Positions 1 through 6,428 of a stretch of 35,456 bases of DNA are shown piece by piece; the first letter of the stretch is position 1; each line of letters opens with the position of its first letter. The DNA is from Acidobacteriota bacterium (GTDB lineage: Bacteria; Acidobacteriota; Aminicenantia; Aminicenantales; UBA4085): positions 1 through 35,456 of the forward strand of contig JAQULS010000016.1 of the NCBI GenBank assembly GCA_028749235.1, given 5' to 3'. A program made the translations under genes and the position numbers. A model generated the notes under the pieces. The model ran no database searches. It was given only the letters and a program-made list of their open reading frames with translations, and was not told where the DNA came from.

Positions 1-2
1 TC

Positions 3-197
3 ATTCCGACCGACGAAGAGCGGGTCAACATCGAAGACGTCATCGCCATCCGCGAGGGCAAGTACGACGAGCACACCCGGTTCACCTACCGCTTCCAGTC
101 CCCCGCCTATGAGAACTCCCAGCGCGAGCAGGACTTCCAGGTCGAGTGCGGCAGGAAGCCGGGCCTGAAGGACATCCAGGTCAAGCCGAAGAAGTAA
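3..197 (+). CDS. C-terminal end of an unidentified protein (5' truncated)
   Basis: An open frame enters from the window edge and ends at TAA (195-197), giving 64 residues rich in charged amino acids and ending in a Lys-rich tail (VKPKK). No signal, membrane segment or recognisable motif is visible, and I do not recognise the family. It is supported as coding by unbroken high-GC third-position usage and by the intrinsic terminator that starts 25 bases after the stop. The start lies outside the window. Confidence 0.6.
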   Translation: MPTDEERVNIEDVIAIREGKYDEHTRFTYRFQSPAYENSQREQDFQVECGRKPGLKDIQVKPKK

Positions 198-221
198 GCC
201 CATGTTCCGCCGCGATCATAA

Positions 222-254
222 GCCCGCCCCCCTTCGGGAGGCGGGCATTTTTTT
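222..254 (+). terminator. Intrinsic terminator of the upstream gene
   Basis: GCCCGCC (222-228) pairs with GGCGGGC (240-246), and an inner CCC/GGG extends the stem around a short CTTC loop. Seven T residues follow at 248-254. It sits 25 bases after the stop of the truncated gene, in the expected orientation. Confidence 0.9.
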
Positions 255-345
255 CGCGAAGAAACACCGGCGTGGGGGGAATCGATGGCCGCGGATTTCC
301 GTCTAACTTACGGATTCGAGTCCGGTTCAATTAACCCGTTAGACT

Positions 346-365
346 CCCCGGGCTGAAGCCCGGGG
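346..365. repeat. REP-like hairpin 1 (8-bp stem, TGAA loop)
   Basis: CCCCGGGC (346-353), loop TGAA (354-357), GCCCGGGG (358-365): a perfect 8-bp stem. The same outer CCCCG/CGGGG and the same loop recur in the hairpin at 398-417. It has no T-tract and sits between a terminator and the next start, so it looks like a small palindromic repeat family rather than a terminator. Confidence 0.75.
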
Positions 366-397
366 TATATCCAGGGTAATACTGAGCGGCGCCTTTA

Positions 398-417
398 CCC
401 CGATTTGAAAATCGGGG
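398..417. repeat. REP-like hairpin 2 (8-bp stem, TGAA loop)
   Basis: CCCCGATT (398-405), loop TGAA (406-409), AATCGGGG (410-417). Relative to hairpin 1, three inner stem positions differ on both arms and pairing is fully kept, while the CCCCG ends and loop are identical. It lies about 20 bases before the ribosome binding site of the 452-2068 gene and could also affect that leader. Confidence 0.75.
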
Positions 418-451
418 TTTCGCGCCGCGAACGTATGAAGGAGCATCTGTT

Positions 452-2068
452 ATTACCGAAAAATCGGCGGCCGGCCCCGCGGCCGGGGGCGAGTGTCGAG
501 CCTGGCGAATCGGCAACGCCCTGATCGCCGGTGGGATCGCGGCCGTCGTCGGTTATTGGGTCGGTGCCCTGAACGATCTTTTCCTCCTGATCCTTTACAT
601 CCAGGCGGTCTTCTTCCTAGCCGTTCTCTTCTTCCTCAAGATGATCAGGCCGAATCCCGTGGTTCTCTGCCTGGCCCTCCTCCTGCTCGTCTCGCTGGCC
701 CTGAAGGCGAGGACGCTCTCGACGCTGCTGGGCCTGGCCTTCCTCGCCGCGCTCGGGACCCGGATCTGGAAGCGGGGGCGGGCCGGGAGGATCGCCGTCG
801 GAATCTCCGCGTCGCTCCTGGCCGCCGCGGGCCTTCTCTCGCTCGTCCTGCGGCCCCATCCCCCCGTCCCCGGCCGGGCCGGTGCCGGCCGCACCGCGAT
901 CACCGCGTCCCTGGAGTCCCTGCCCTATCTCGCGCACGTCGATCATGCGGCCGAGAAGACCGACGGAGTCCTCGCCTTCGACCCGGAAACGGCCTGGCCC
1001 GGCTTGAACCTCTACAACTCCTACTACAAACCGGGCGCCTACCTTCTGGATATGGCCGGCCGCACATTGCACACCTGGCGGCCGCCGGAATCCGGCTCCC
1101 GGTGGCAGTACGTCGCTGTCTGCGGCGACGGCGACCTCCTGGTTCTCGTCGAAGACTCCTGCCTGATGCGCTTGAATTGGGACTCCCGGGTTCTATGGCG
1201 AAGGGACATGCGGGCCCACCATGAAATCGCCGTGGCGGAGAATGGGGACATCTACACTCTGATCAGCCGGGAGGAGGTCGTCCTGATCGGCCCGGTTCCC
1301 GTGCCGATCATCGACGACGTGCTTGTCGTCCTCTCCCCCGAGGGCGTCGTCCGCCGCCGGATTTCACTGGCCAATGTTTTAGCCGGCGAGCTATCCGGCT
1401 GGAACGCTCTGGCCGTCTATTCCCGGATCATCAATCCGCAGGATCTTTTCTGGAAGACGATCAGAGATCGGAGAACGCGCCCCTTCCTTCTGCCGCGCGC
1501 CACCTCCTTCGATCCGTTCCACGCGAATTCCATCGAGATTTTCGACAGGGATGTGCCCGAGCTGGGCCGGAAGGGCGACGTCCTGATCTCCCTGCGGTCT
1601 CTCGATCTTGTCGCCGTTGTCGACATGGAAACGGAGAAAGAGATCTGGTCTTGGGGGCCTGGATCCCTGCAGGAACAGCACCGCCCGACGCTGCTCGACA
1701 ACGGAAACCTACTTGTCTTCGACAACGGCACGAAAAGAAAATACTCGCGGTTGATCGAGCTCGAACCGCGGGCCAAGTCGATCGTCTGGGAATACAAGGG
1801 CGGGGACTCGGACCCTTTCTACTCCAACTGGGGGGGTACCGCCCAGCGGCTGGAAAACGGTAACACGCTGGTCACGGAAACCAGCGGCGGCCGGGTTTTC
1901 GAGGTCACGAGGGAAGGCCGGACGGTCTGGGACTTCTATAATCCCGATCTGCAGGATGACGGCCGGCGGGCCTCCATCTATCGCATGACCCGGATCACCG
2001 CTCCCCCGCTTCAAGCCTCCCTGATGAAGCGCGTCGAGCGGGACCTCCGGGAAGCCGGCGGGAAATAA
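452..2068 (+). CDS. Membrane-anchored arylsulfotransferase (ASST)-like beta-propeller protein, probable ATT start
   Basis: The protein resembles the Arylsulfotran_2/ASST group: enzymes that move sulfate between phenolic compounds, or related periplasmic propeller proteins. The propeller blades carry repeated NG(N/D)-L strands, and the family-type histidines appear in AHHEIAV, HANSIEIF and QHRPTLLDNGN. The first ATG is at 641, but the frame is open from 380, and the stretch before 641 codes for two hydrophobic helices of an N-terminal membrane region. An ideal AAGGAG (438-443) sits 8 bases before ATT at 452, giving ITEKSAAG... and 538 residues. I see no ATG, GTG or TTG in frame between the ribosome site and 641, so I choose ATT; starting at 641 would cut the membrane domain. 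Function in sulfate transfer is inferred from the fold only. Confidence 0.75.
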   Translation: MTEKSAAGPAAGGECRAWRIGNALIAGGIAAVVGYWVGALNDLFLLILYIQAVFFLAVLFFLKMIRPNPVVLCLALLLLVSLALKARTLSTLLGLAFLAALGTRIWKRGRAGRIAVGISASLLAAAGLLSLVLRPHPPVPGRAGAGRTAITASLESLPYLAHVDHAAEKTDGVLAFDPETAWPGLNLYNSYYKPGAYLLDMAGRTLHTWRPPESGSRWQYVAVCGDGDLLVLVEDSCLMRLNWDSRVLWRRDMRAHHEIAVAENGDIYTLISREEVVLIGPVPVPIIDDVLVVLSPEGVVRRRISLANVLAGELSGWNALAVYSRIINPQDLFWKTIRDRRTRPFLLPRATSFDPFHANSIEIFDRDVPELGRKGDVLISLRSLDLVAVVDMETEKEIWSWGPGSLQEQHRPTLLDNGNLLVFDNGTKRKYSRLIELEPRAKSIVWEYKGGDSDPFYSNWGGTAQRLENGNTLVTETSGGRVFEVTREGRTVWDFYNPDLQDDGRRASIYRMTRITAPPLQASLMKRVERDLREAGGK

Positions 2069-2121
2069 TAAACCCGAATGTATCAAGCGCCGGGCGGGTT
2101 CGATCGCGGGATCGATCCCGT

Positions 2122-2158
2122 CCGGCGCGATGAACGCGGCGCCGGAAGGGGTTTTTTT
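2122..2158 (+). terminator. Probable terminator after the ASST-like gene
   Basis: CCGGCGC (2122-2128) pairs with GCGCCGG (2139-2145) around a 10-base loop, then AAGGGG and seven T (2152-2158). The six bases between stem and T-run make it imperfect. It overlaps the last bases of the converging minus-strand gene that ends at 2157. Confidence 0.55.
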
Positions 2159-2612
2159 ACCGGGCCGCCGCATTCCTCAGGACGCCTTTCTCCACCGCGG
2201 CCAGCGCCATCTCGGCCTTGGCGGCCTCGAGCTCGGCCTGGAGCTTGCTGACCTCGGTCGGCGAGACCAGCCCCAGGCTTTCCCTCAGAGCGAGCTTGGT
2301 CAGCCGCTCCTGCAGGGCTTCCACCTTGGACCGCGCCGCCCGCAGATCCGCCTGCACCGTCGCGAGCCGGCCCTGGACTTCGATTTCCAGGGCCGTGACC
2401 TTCTTCTCCAGGAAGCGCTTCCGCAGGTCCATCCGGCTCCGGATCGCCTCGATCCGGGTCTTGTTCCCGGCCATCTCCGCCCGCAGACCTTTAGCCTCCT
2501 CCTCGGAGACCAAGCCGACCTTCAGAAGGTTCTCCACCCTGGTCAGGCGGGTTTGGATCTTCTCCCCGGCCAGTTCGGCCTCCTTCAGGTCCAGCTCCAG
2601 GTGCTCCCACAC
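2157..2612 (-). CDS. C-terminal part of a split coiled-coil sigma-partner protein
   Basis: This 151-residue coiled-coil segment is in the same frame as the 2622-3086 gene and is separated from its stop only by three codons before a GTG. It contains two copies of a helix-hairpin unit with the core (L..GLVS..E....L.AEL) at LKVGLVSEEE and RESLGLVSPTE. The first part of the gene carries a third copy (LVGVVSNEE). Either translation restarts at GTG 2610-2612, for which the ribosome site is poor, or this is the silenced end of one gene interrupted by TGA. The helical VSxxE hairpins resemble those of periplasmic adaptor or TolC-like proteins. Confidence 0.5.
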   Translation of the reverse strand: MWEHLELDLKEAELAGEKIQTRLTRVENLLKVGLVSEEEAKGLRAEMAGNKTRIEAIRSRMDLRKRFLEKKVTALEIEVQGRLATVQADLRAARSKVEALQERLTKLALRESLGLVSPTEVSKLQAELEAAKAEMALAAVEKGVLRNAAAR

Positions 2613-2621
2613 GAAATCCCG

Positions 2622-3086
2622 TCACCCCGCCGTCGGAGCGGAAAGACGGCCGCAGGAGGCCTCCCCGGTCGCCTCAACCTCCGCCAGGCCCACTTGCGCC
2701 CGCGTCACGTTCAGCTCGCTCAAGGCCGCGTCCAGCTCCGCCAGGCGATTCTCCTCGTTCGAAACCACGCCGACCAAGAACAGCCGCTTCGTCCGGGCCG
2801 ATTCGGACCGGACCGCTTCCAGCCGCGCCTGGGCCAGCCGGATATCCGTCCCGGCCCGGGCCACCTCGATCTTCTTGCGCCAGGAATCCTTGATCATCTC
2901 GGACGCCTTGATCACGGTCACGCCGGTCGTCAGGAAGCCGACCGCCAGGAGGACGATGGCCAGGCCGCGAGGCACGGCTATTCGGCCGACGGCCGGCCGG
3001 AGCCGGTTCGCTCTCCGGTATTCCGAGGCCAGTTGCCATTCCAGCTTTTCGACGAACTTATCATCGGGCTCAAAGTTCTTGTTCAC
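2622..3086 (-). CDS. Membrane protein with coiled coil, probable anti-sigma partner (N-terminal part)
   Basis: The gene starts at GTG (3084-3086) with AAGGAG seven bases upstream and overlaps the 3' end of the sigma gene by 17 bases, as sigma/anti-sigma pairs usually do. About 45 cytoplasmic residues (DDKFVEKLEWQLASEYRR) precede one membrane helix (residues about 40-60), followed by a periplasmic coiled coil. No zinc-binding HxxxCxxC is present, so it would be a non-ZAS type partner. Its role as anti-sigma is inferred from position and topology. An in-frame TGA (2622-2624) stops it after 154 residues although the coiled-coil pattern continues in the same frame downstream. Confidence 0.6.
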   Translation of the reverse strand: MNKNFEPDDKFVEKLEWQLASEYRRANRLRPAVGRIAVPRGLAIVLLAVGFLTTGVTVIKASEMIKDSWRKKIEVARAGTDIRLAQARLEAVRSESARTKRLFLVGVVSNEENRLAELDAALSELNVTRAQVGLAEVEATGEASCGRLSAPTAG

Positions 3087-3585
3087 GAGTCTCTCCTTTG
3101 TCGCTGAATCCGGGAAGCCGCGCCTGCAAGGACCGGCGGGCCCGCCTCAAGAGTCCTTCCACGGCACGTTCCGAGACGGCCATCTCGGATGCGATTTCCC
3201 GGACGCTCATCCCGTCAAAATAGAACGCTTCCAGGGCCCTGGCCTTGCGCCCGCCCAGGGCGGAGACGGCCAGGCAGATATCCAGGGACGCGGCCGGATC
3301 CCCGGACGGCCGGGAGTCGGCCGCGGAGTCCGGATCGAGCTCGACCCGGCTCCCTCCCCGCGACCGCCGCAGGTAGTCGATCAGGAGATTACGGGCCACC
3401 CGCTTCAGCCAGGCTAAAGGCGAGTCTGGGACGCCCTTGCGGCCCCAGCTCTCAAGGGCCCGGAGATACGTCTCCTGGACGATGTCCTCGCTCAGTTCCC
3501 GGATTCCCCCCGTCCGCCGGGCCAGGTACCCGTAGAGTGGGTGCAACGTCTCCCGGTAGATCGTCAGCCATTGTCCTTCGGTCAC
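3070..3585 (-). CDS. ECF-type RNA polymerase sigma factor
   Basis: A 171-residue sigma70-family factor with the two-domain ECF layout. Region 2 is at roughly residues 10-75 (ELSEDIVQETYLRALESW, then the conserved WLKRVARNLLIDYLRR). Region 4 is at about 110-160, with the helix-turn-helix MSVREIASEMAVSERAVEGL. The start is GTG at 3583-3585 with AAGGAG (3593-3598 complement) seven bases upstream; the open frame extends further upstream but that part looks non-coding. It is followed, with overlap, by the membrane coiled-coil gene, which suggests control by membrane sequestration. The target promoters cannot be read from this window. Confidence 0.88.
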   Translation of the reverse strand: MTEGQWLTIYRETLHPLYGYLARRTGGIRELSEDIVQETYLRALESWGRKGVPDSPLAWLKRVARNLLIDYLRRSRGGSRVELDPDSAADSRPSGDPAASLDICLAVSALGGRKARALEAFYFDGMSVREIASEMAVSERAVEGLLRRARRSLQARLPGFSDKGETREQEL

Positions 3586-3750
3586 GATTCGGCTCCTTGA
3601 ATGGATGCGTTCACTTATTATGACGCAGGAACGGGAGAAAAACCCACGCTCCTCGGCCGGTTCTTTCCGCCGGACGCTCCGCGCGGAAGCCCCGCCGGAG
3701 GACGAGCGGAGTGTGTTTCTCAGGTTGCCCGCGCGTACCGTTCCCGCCCC

Positions 3751-3759
3751 TGCTATAAT
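3751..3759 (+). promoter_or_regulatory. Extended -10 promoter element for the zinc-ribbon gene
   Basis: TGCTATAAT (TGn at 3751-3753, TATAAT at 3754-3759) lies 17 bases before the ATG at 3777. No -35 hexamer at normal spacing is visible. Transcription would start near 3766, leaving a leader of only about 10 bases with no clear Shine-Dalgarno. Confidence 0.6.
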
Positions 3760-3776
3760 GGCCCCGAAACGAAACC

Positions 3777-4181
3777 ATGACCAGGCACGGCTGTACGGTC
3801 TGCGGCACCCTTCGCGCCGTGGAGACATCGTTCTCCAAGTACGGCTCCCCCGCGCTCGAACGCCCTCTGCCCGCGGCCGCCGCCCGACTTCAATTCATCC
3901 GGATCATCGACGCCGATGCCCCCGAGAAAAGCCATGTCCGTCGCTGCCCTGCTTGCGCCTCCCTGTTCGCCTACCGCCTGACCTACGACTACCAGGCGAA
4001 CGGCTCCGAGGATGAGGAGACGCTTGCCCGGCTCTCTCCCGACGAGGCCGCCTCCTTCCGGCGCCGCGAGGCTCTGGCCGCCTGGGAGGCCCTCCCCCGC
4101 GGCGGCGATTCCTTCATCCCCGTCGATTTCATCCGCTTCACCGACTACGCCGATCGCTTGGCGGCCGAATGGAGCCGCTGA
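3777..4181 (+). CDS. Small zinc-ribbon-like protein, function unknown
   Basis: A 134-residue soluble protein with two CxxC pairs, CTVC (residues 6-9) and CPAC (57-60), spaced as in a zinc ribbon. The remainder is acidic and helical, with no signal peptide. I do not recognise the family; similar short two-CxxC proteins are often immunity- or housekeeping-type proteins of unknown role. A TATAAT element just upstream and good codon use support expression. It converges on the DUF1302 gene, with 14 bases between the two stops. Confidence 0.7.
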   Translation: MTRHGCTVCGTLRAVETSFSKYGSPALERPLPAAAARLQFIRIIDADAPEKSHVRRCPACASLFAYRLTYDYQANGSEDEETLARLSPDEAASFRRREALAAWEALPRGGDSFIPVDFIRFTDYADRLAAEWSR

Positions 4182-4195
4182 AGAGCGGGACGGTC

Positions 4196-5617
4196 CTAGA
4201 AGTCCAGCTTGAAGCCGAAGTAGACCTGCCCGTCGTCGCGAAAGGCGCCGAACTTGGTCAGGTCGCGATCTCCCGAGACGACGGCGAAGGCGCCGGCGAC
4301 CAGGTTGAAGGCGTCGGCGATCCGGAGCTCGGCCTCGGGCATGAGGGCCAGGGCGGTGCGCCCGCCCACGATCTCGAGAAGCCCCCCGGCCTTCAGCCGG
4401 ACGGTGTCGCGGGCGAATTTCCACTCCAGGCGGCCGAGCACATAGTCCTCAGGTTCGCCGAAGAACATCCCGGTCCGCAGTCCGAAGGCCGCCTGCGCCG
4501 CATCGCTGTAGTCGACCTCGTCGAAGAACCCGTGCAGATACTGGACGTTGATCGATACGCCGCCGCCGAAGTTGTAGTCGGCGCCCGCAACGAACTTCCA
4601 ATAGGAGTCCTCGAAGAGCGAGAACCTGGTCTGGTAAGTGAATGCCGTTCCATCAACGATCATCGGCACCGTCAGCGAGCCCTGGACCGCCTCGGGAACG
4701 ACGTAGGCCGCCTCGGCCCAGAATCCGACGCCGCCCAGCTCTCCGGCCAGGTCCAGACCCCAGATGCCGGCCTTGGGATAATAGAAGACGCCCGAGCCGG
4801 ACAGCCCGGCGGCATAAGACTTCAAGTACGGCAGCGAAAGGTTGCCCCGGTAATAGGACGCGCCCAAGTCGAGGCCGAGGACCCGCGCCGATATCCGCGA
4901 TCCCCAAGCCGACTGGACGGCCGTATCGTCCCAGGCCTTTTCGACGACGACATCGCCCAGGGAGAAGAACTTTCCGGCCAGGGCCGTGTAGCCGTACGGC
5001 AGGGGCGAAACCTGGTTCTGCAGGAGCCAGACGAACTGGATCTTGAACGAACCGCCGGGGAAGTACTCGAGGTTGATCCCCGTCTGGGGCCGCCGCTCGA
5101 AGAAGTAGTCGGGGTCGAACGACAGGAAGTTCGCGAAGTCGATCGGATTCAGGTTGTCGACGACGCCGATCTTGTCGGCCGTTCCCCAGGCGATGCGCTG
5201 CTTGCCGACGGTGAGGTCGAGGTTCTTGAGCAGAAAGTCGTCGACCTTGACCCAACCCTCGTAGAGCGACAGCTCGAAGTGCTCCGAAGACGCGGGCGAA
5301 CCCAGGAAGGCCGATTCCGGGAACTGGCTCGACTGGAGCAGATCGCCCGGGTAGGAGAAGGCGTCGAAACGGGCGCCGTAGCTGACCCGGTCGTTGACGC
5401 GGCCGGCGAGGTTCAGCCGGATTTCGGCCCGGCGGAAGGCGAACTGGCCGGCCTCGTGGCTGAAGAACCGGCCGTCGGGATTGTCGGCGGCATAGACGGA
5501 TGAGAAAAGGCGGATCCGTCCCGAAAAGACGGGTCCTTCCGCTCCGTCCGGCTCCGCCAGGGCGGGCAGGACGAGGGCCAGGGACAGGAGGAGGGCGCCA
5601 ACGGCTGACTTTTTCAC
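4196..5617 (-). CDS. DUF1302-like outer-membrane beta-barrel of an RND export cluster
   Basis: The start is GTG (5615-5617); its GAGGAG ribosome site overlaps the stop of the preceding gene. An N-terminal signal peptide (about residues 1-21, ending ALA) is followed by alternating amphipathic strands and a C-terminal Phe (FGFKLDF), typical of an outer-membrane barrel inserted by BAM. The section VGKQRIAWGTADKIGVVDN is characteristic of DUF1302-type porin-like proteins, which are often encoded with MMPL transporters and LolA-like proteins. Length is 473 residues. It is the last gene of the TetR-RND-LolA-barrel operon and would provide the outer-membrane part of a lipid or hydrophobic-compound export route. 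The substrate is unknown. Confidence 0.85.
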   Translation of the reverse strand: MKKSAVGALLLSLALVLPALAEPDGAEGPVFSGRIRLFSSVYAADNPDGRFFSHEAGQFAFRRAEIRLNLAGRVNDRVSYGARFDAFSYPGDLLQSSQFPESAFLGSPASSEHFELSLYEGWVKVDDFLLKNLDLTVGKQRIAWGTADKIGVVDNLNPIDFANFLSFDPDYFFERRPQTGINLEYFPGGSFKIQFVWLLQNQVSPLPYGYTALAGKFFSLGDVVVEKAWDDTAVQSAWGSRISARVLGLDLGASYYRGNLSLPYLKSYAAGLSGSGVFYYPKAGIWGLDLAGELGGVGFWAEAAYVVPEAVQGSLTVPMIVDGTAFTYQTRFSLFEDSYWKFVAGADYNFGGGVSINVQYLHGFFDEVDYSDAAQAAFGLRTGMFFGEPEDYVLGRLEWKFARDTVRLKAGGLLEIVGGRTALALMPEAELRIADAFNLVAGAFAVVSGDRDLTKFGAFRDDGQVYFGFKLDF

Positions 5618-5627
5618 GGCCGGCTCC

Positions 5628-6413
5628 TCAACCCTGGACTTTGCGGACCAGGCTGCGCTCGGTGAACAGGTCGTCGCCGATCCCCTGGTCGACCTTGGCG
5701 TCCTTGAGCTCCATCGTAGTGCTCGTGTTCTTTCGGTTGTCGGTCATCTTGATCACGGTCGGGATCCAGTAGCCCTTGACCTGGGTCGGGGTCTGCTCGG
5801 CGGTCTTCGCCAGTCGTCCGGCCTCATCGTAGAGCTCGGACTTGACGGCCACGCTCTTGGCCTTGTCCACGGTCATGATGATCTTGGGATAGGCCGTGTC
5901 CGAGCCCGGCTTGCGCTTGAGCTCCAGGATCCAGACGTCCGCCTTGTCCTCCTTGAGGACCGGATCGTAGGACTTGGCGAACTCACCCGTCCCCAGGTCG
6001 TCGTAGGAGAAGTCTGAGCTCATGAAGGCATCCTTTTTATTGGAGGAGGCGATGCGGCGGGTGCGGTGGAACTCGGGCAGATAGATGTACATGGTGTCGC
6101 CGCCCAGGACTAAAAAGCCAACGCCGCGGACGTCGGCCGGGGCCAGGAACTTCATCAGCCGATCGTCATCCTTGTCCTTGTTGTTCCGCGACCAGGCCAT
6201 GATCTCGCGGACCTTGGTCGTGGCGCCCTGATGGATGGTCATGACCATGGACGATTGCATGTCCTTGGGGGCCAAGCTGCCGCTGGAACGGGCGTCAACG
6301 GCGGCCAGGATGGCGGCGGCGTCCGAACCGGACGGAAAGGGTCGGGCGCCGAAAGCCGCGGCGCCGCAAAGACCGAGAAGCAAGACCGCGAGGATGGATA
6401 AATGTCGTTTCAT
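5628..6413 (-). CDS. LolA-like outer-membrane lipoprotein-sorting protein
   Basis: A 261-residue periplasmic protein with a cleavable signal peptide (about residues 1-22) and the half-barrel pattern of the LolA-like family (MVMTIHQGATTKVREIMAW, FLAPADVRGVGFL, YIYLPEFHRTRRI). Proteins of this family bind lipids or lipoproteins. When encoded between an MMPL-type RND pump and a DUF1302 barrel they are thought to shuttle cargo across the periplasm. ATG at 6413 follows AAGGAG by 8 bases; the gene lies 15 bases after the RND stop and 10 bases before the barrel start, so the set is one transcript. Confidence 0.87.
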   Translation of the reverse strand: MKRHLSILAVLLLGLCGAAAFGARPFPSGSDAAAILAAVDARSSGSLAPKDMQSSMVMTIHQGATTKVREIMAWSRNNKDKDDDRLMKFLAPADVRGVGFLVLGGDTMYIYLPEFHRTRRIASSNKKDAFMSSDFSYDDLGTGEFAKSYDPVLKEDKADVWILELKRKPGSDTAYPKIIMTVDKAKSVAVKSELYDEAGRLAKTAEQTPTQVKGYWIPTVIKMTDNRKNTSTTMELKDAKVDQGIGDDLFTERSLVRKVQG

Positions 6414-6428
6414 AGGAAGTCTCCTTGC

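Noticed and set aside
346-417. CRISPR repeats or a tandem terminator
   Set aside because: There are only two units, the sequence is palindromic and varies inside the stem, and no T-tract or spacers follow.
493-1224. Long open frame in another frame over the ASST-like gene
   Set aside because: It is Arg/Pro/Gly-rich low-complexity translation typical of shadow frames in GC-rich DNA. The same holds for the many antisense frames.
2610-2624. Selenocysteine (UGA) read-through in the sigma-partner gene
   Set aside because: No hairpin with a bacterial SECIS-type loop is visible just after the TGA, and the position is in a coiled-coil linker where selenocysteine has no known role.
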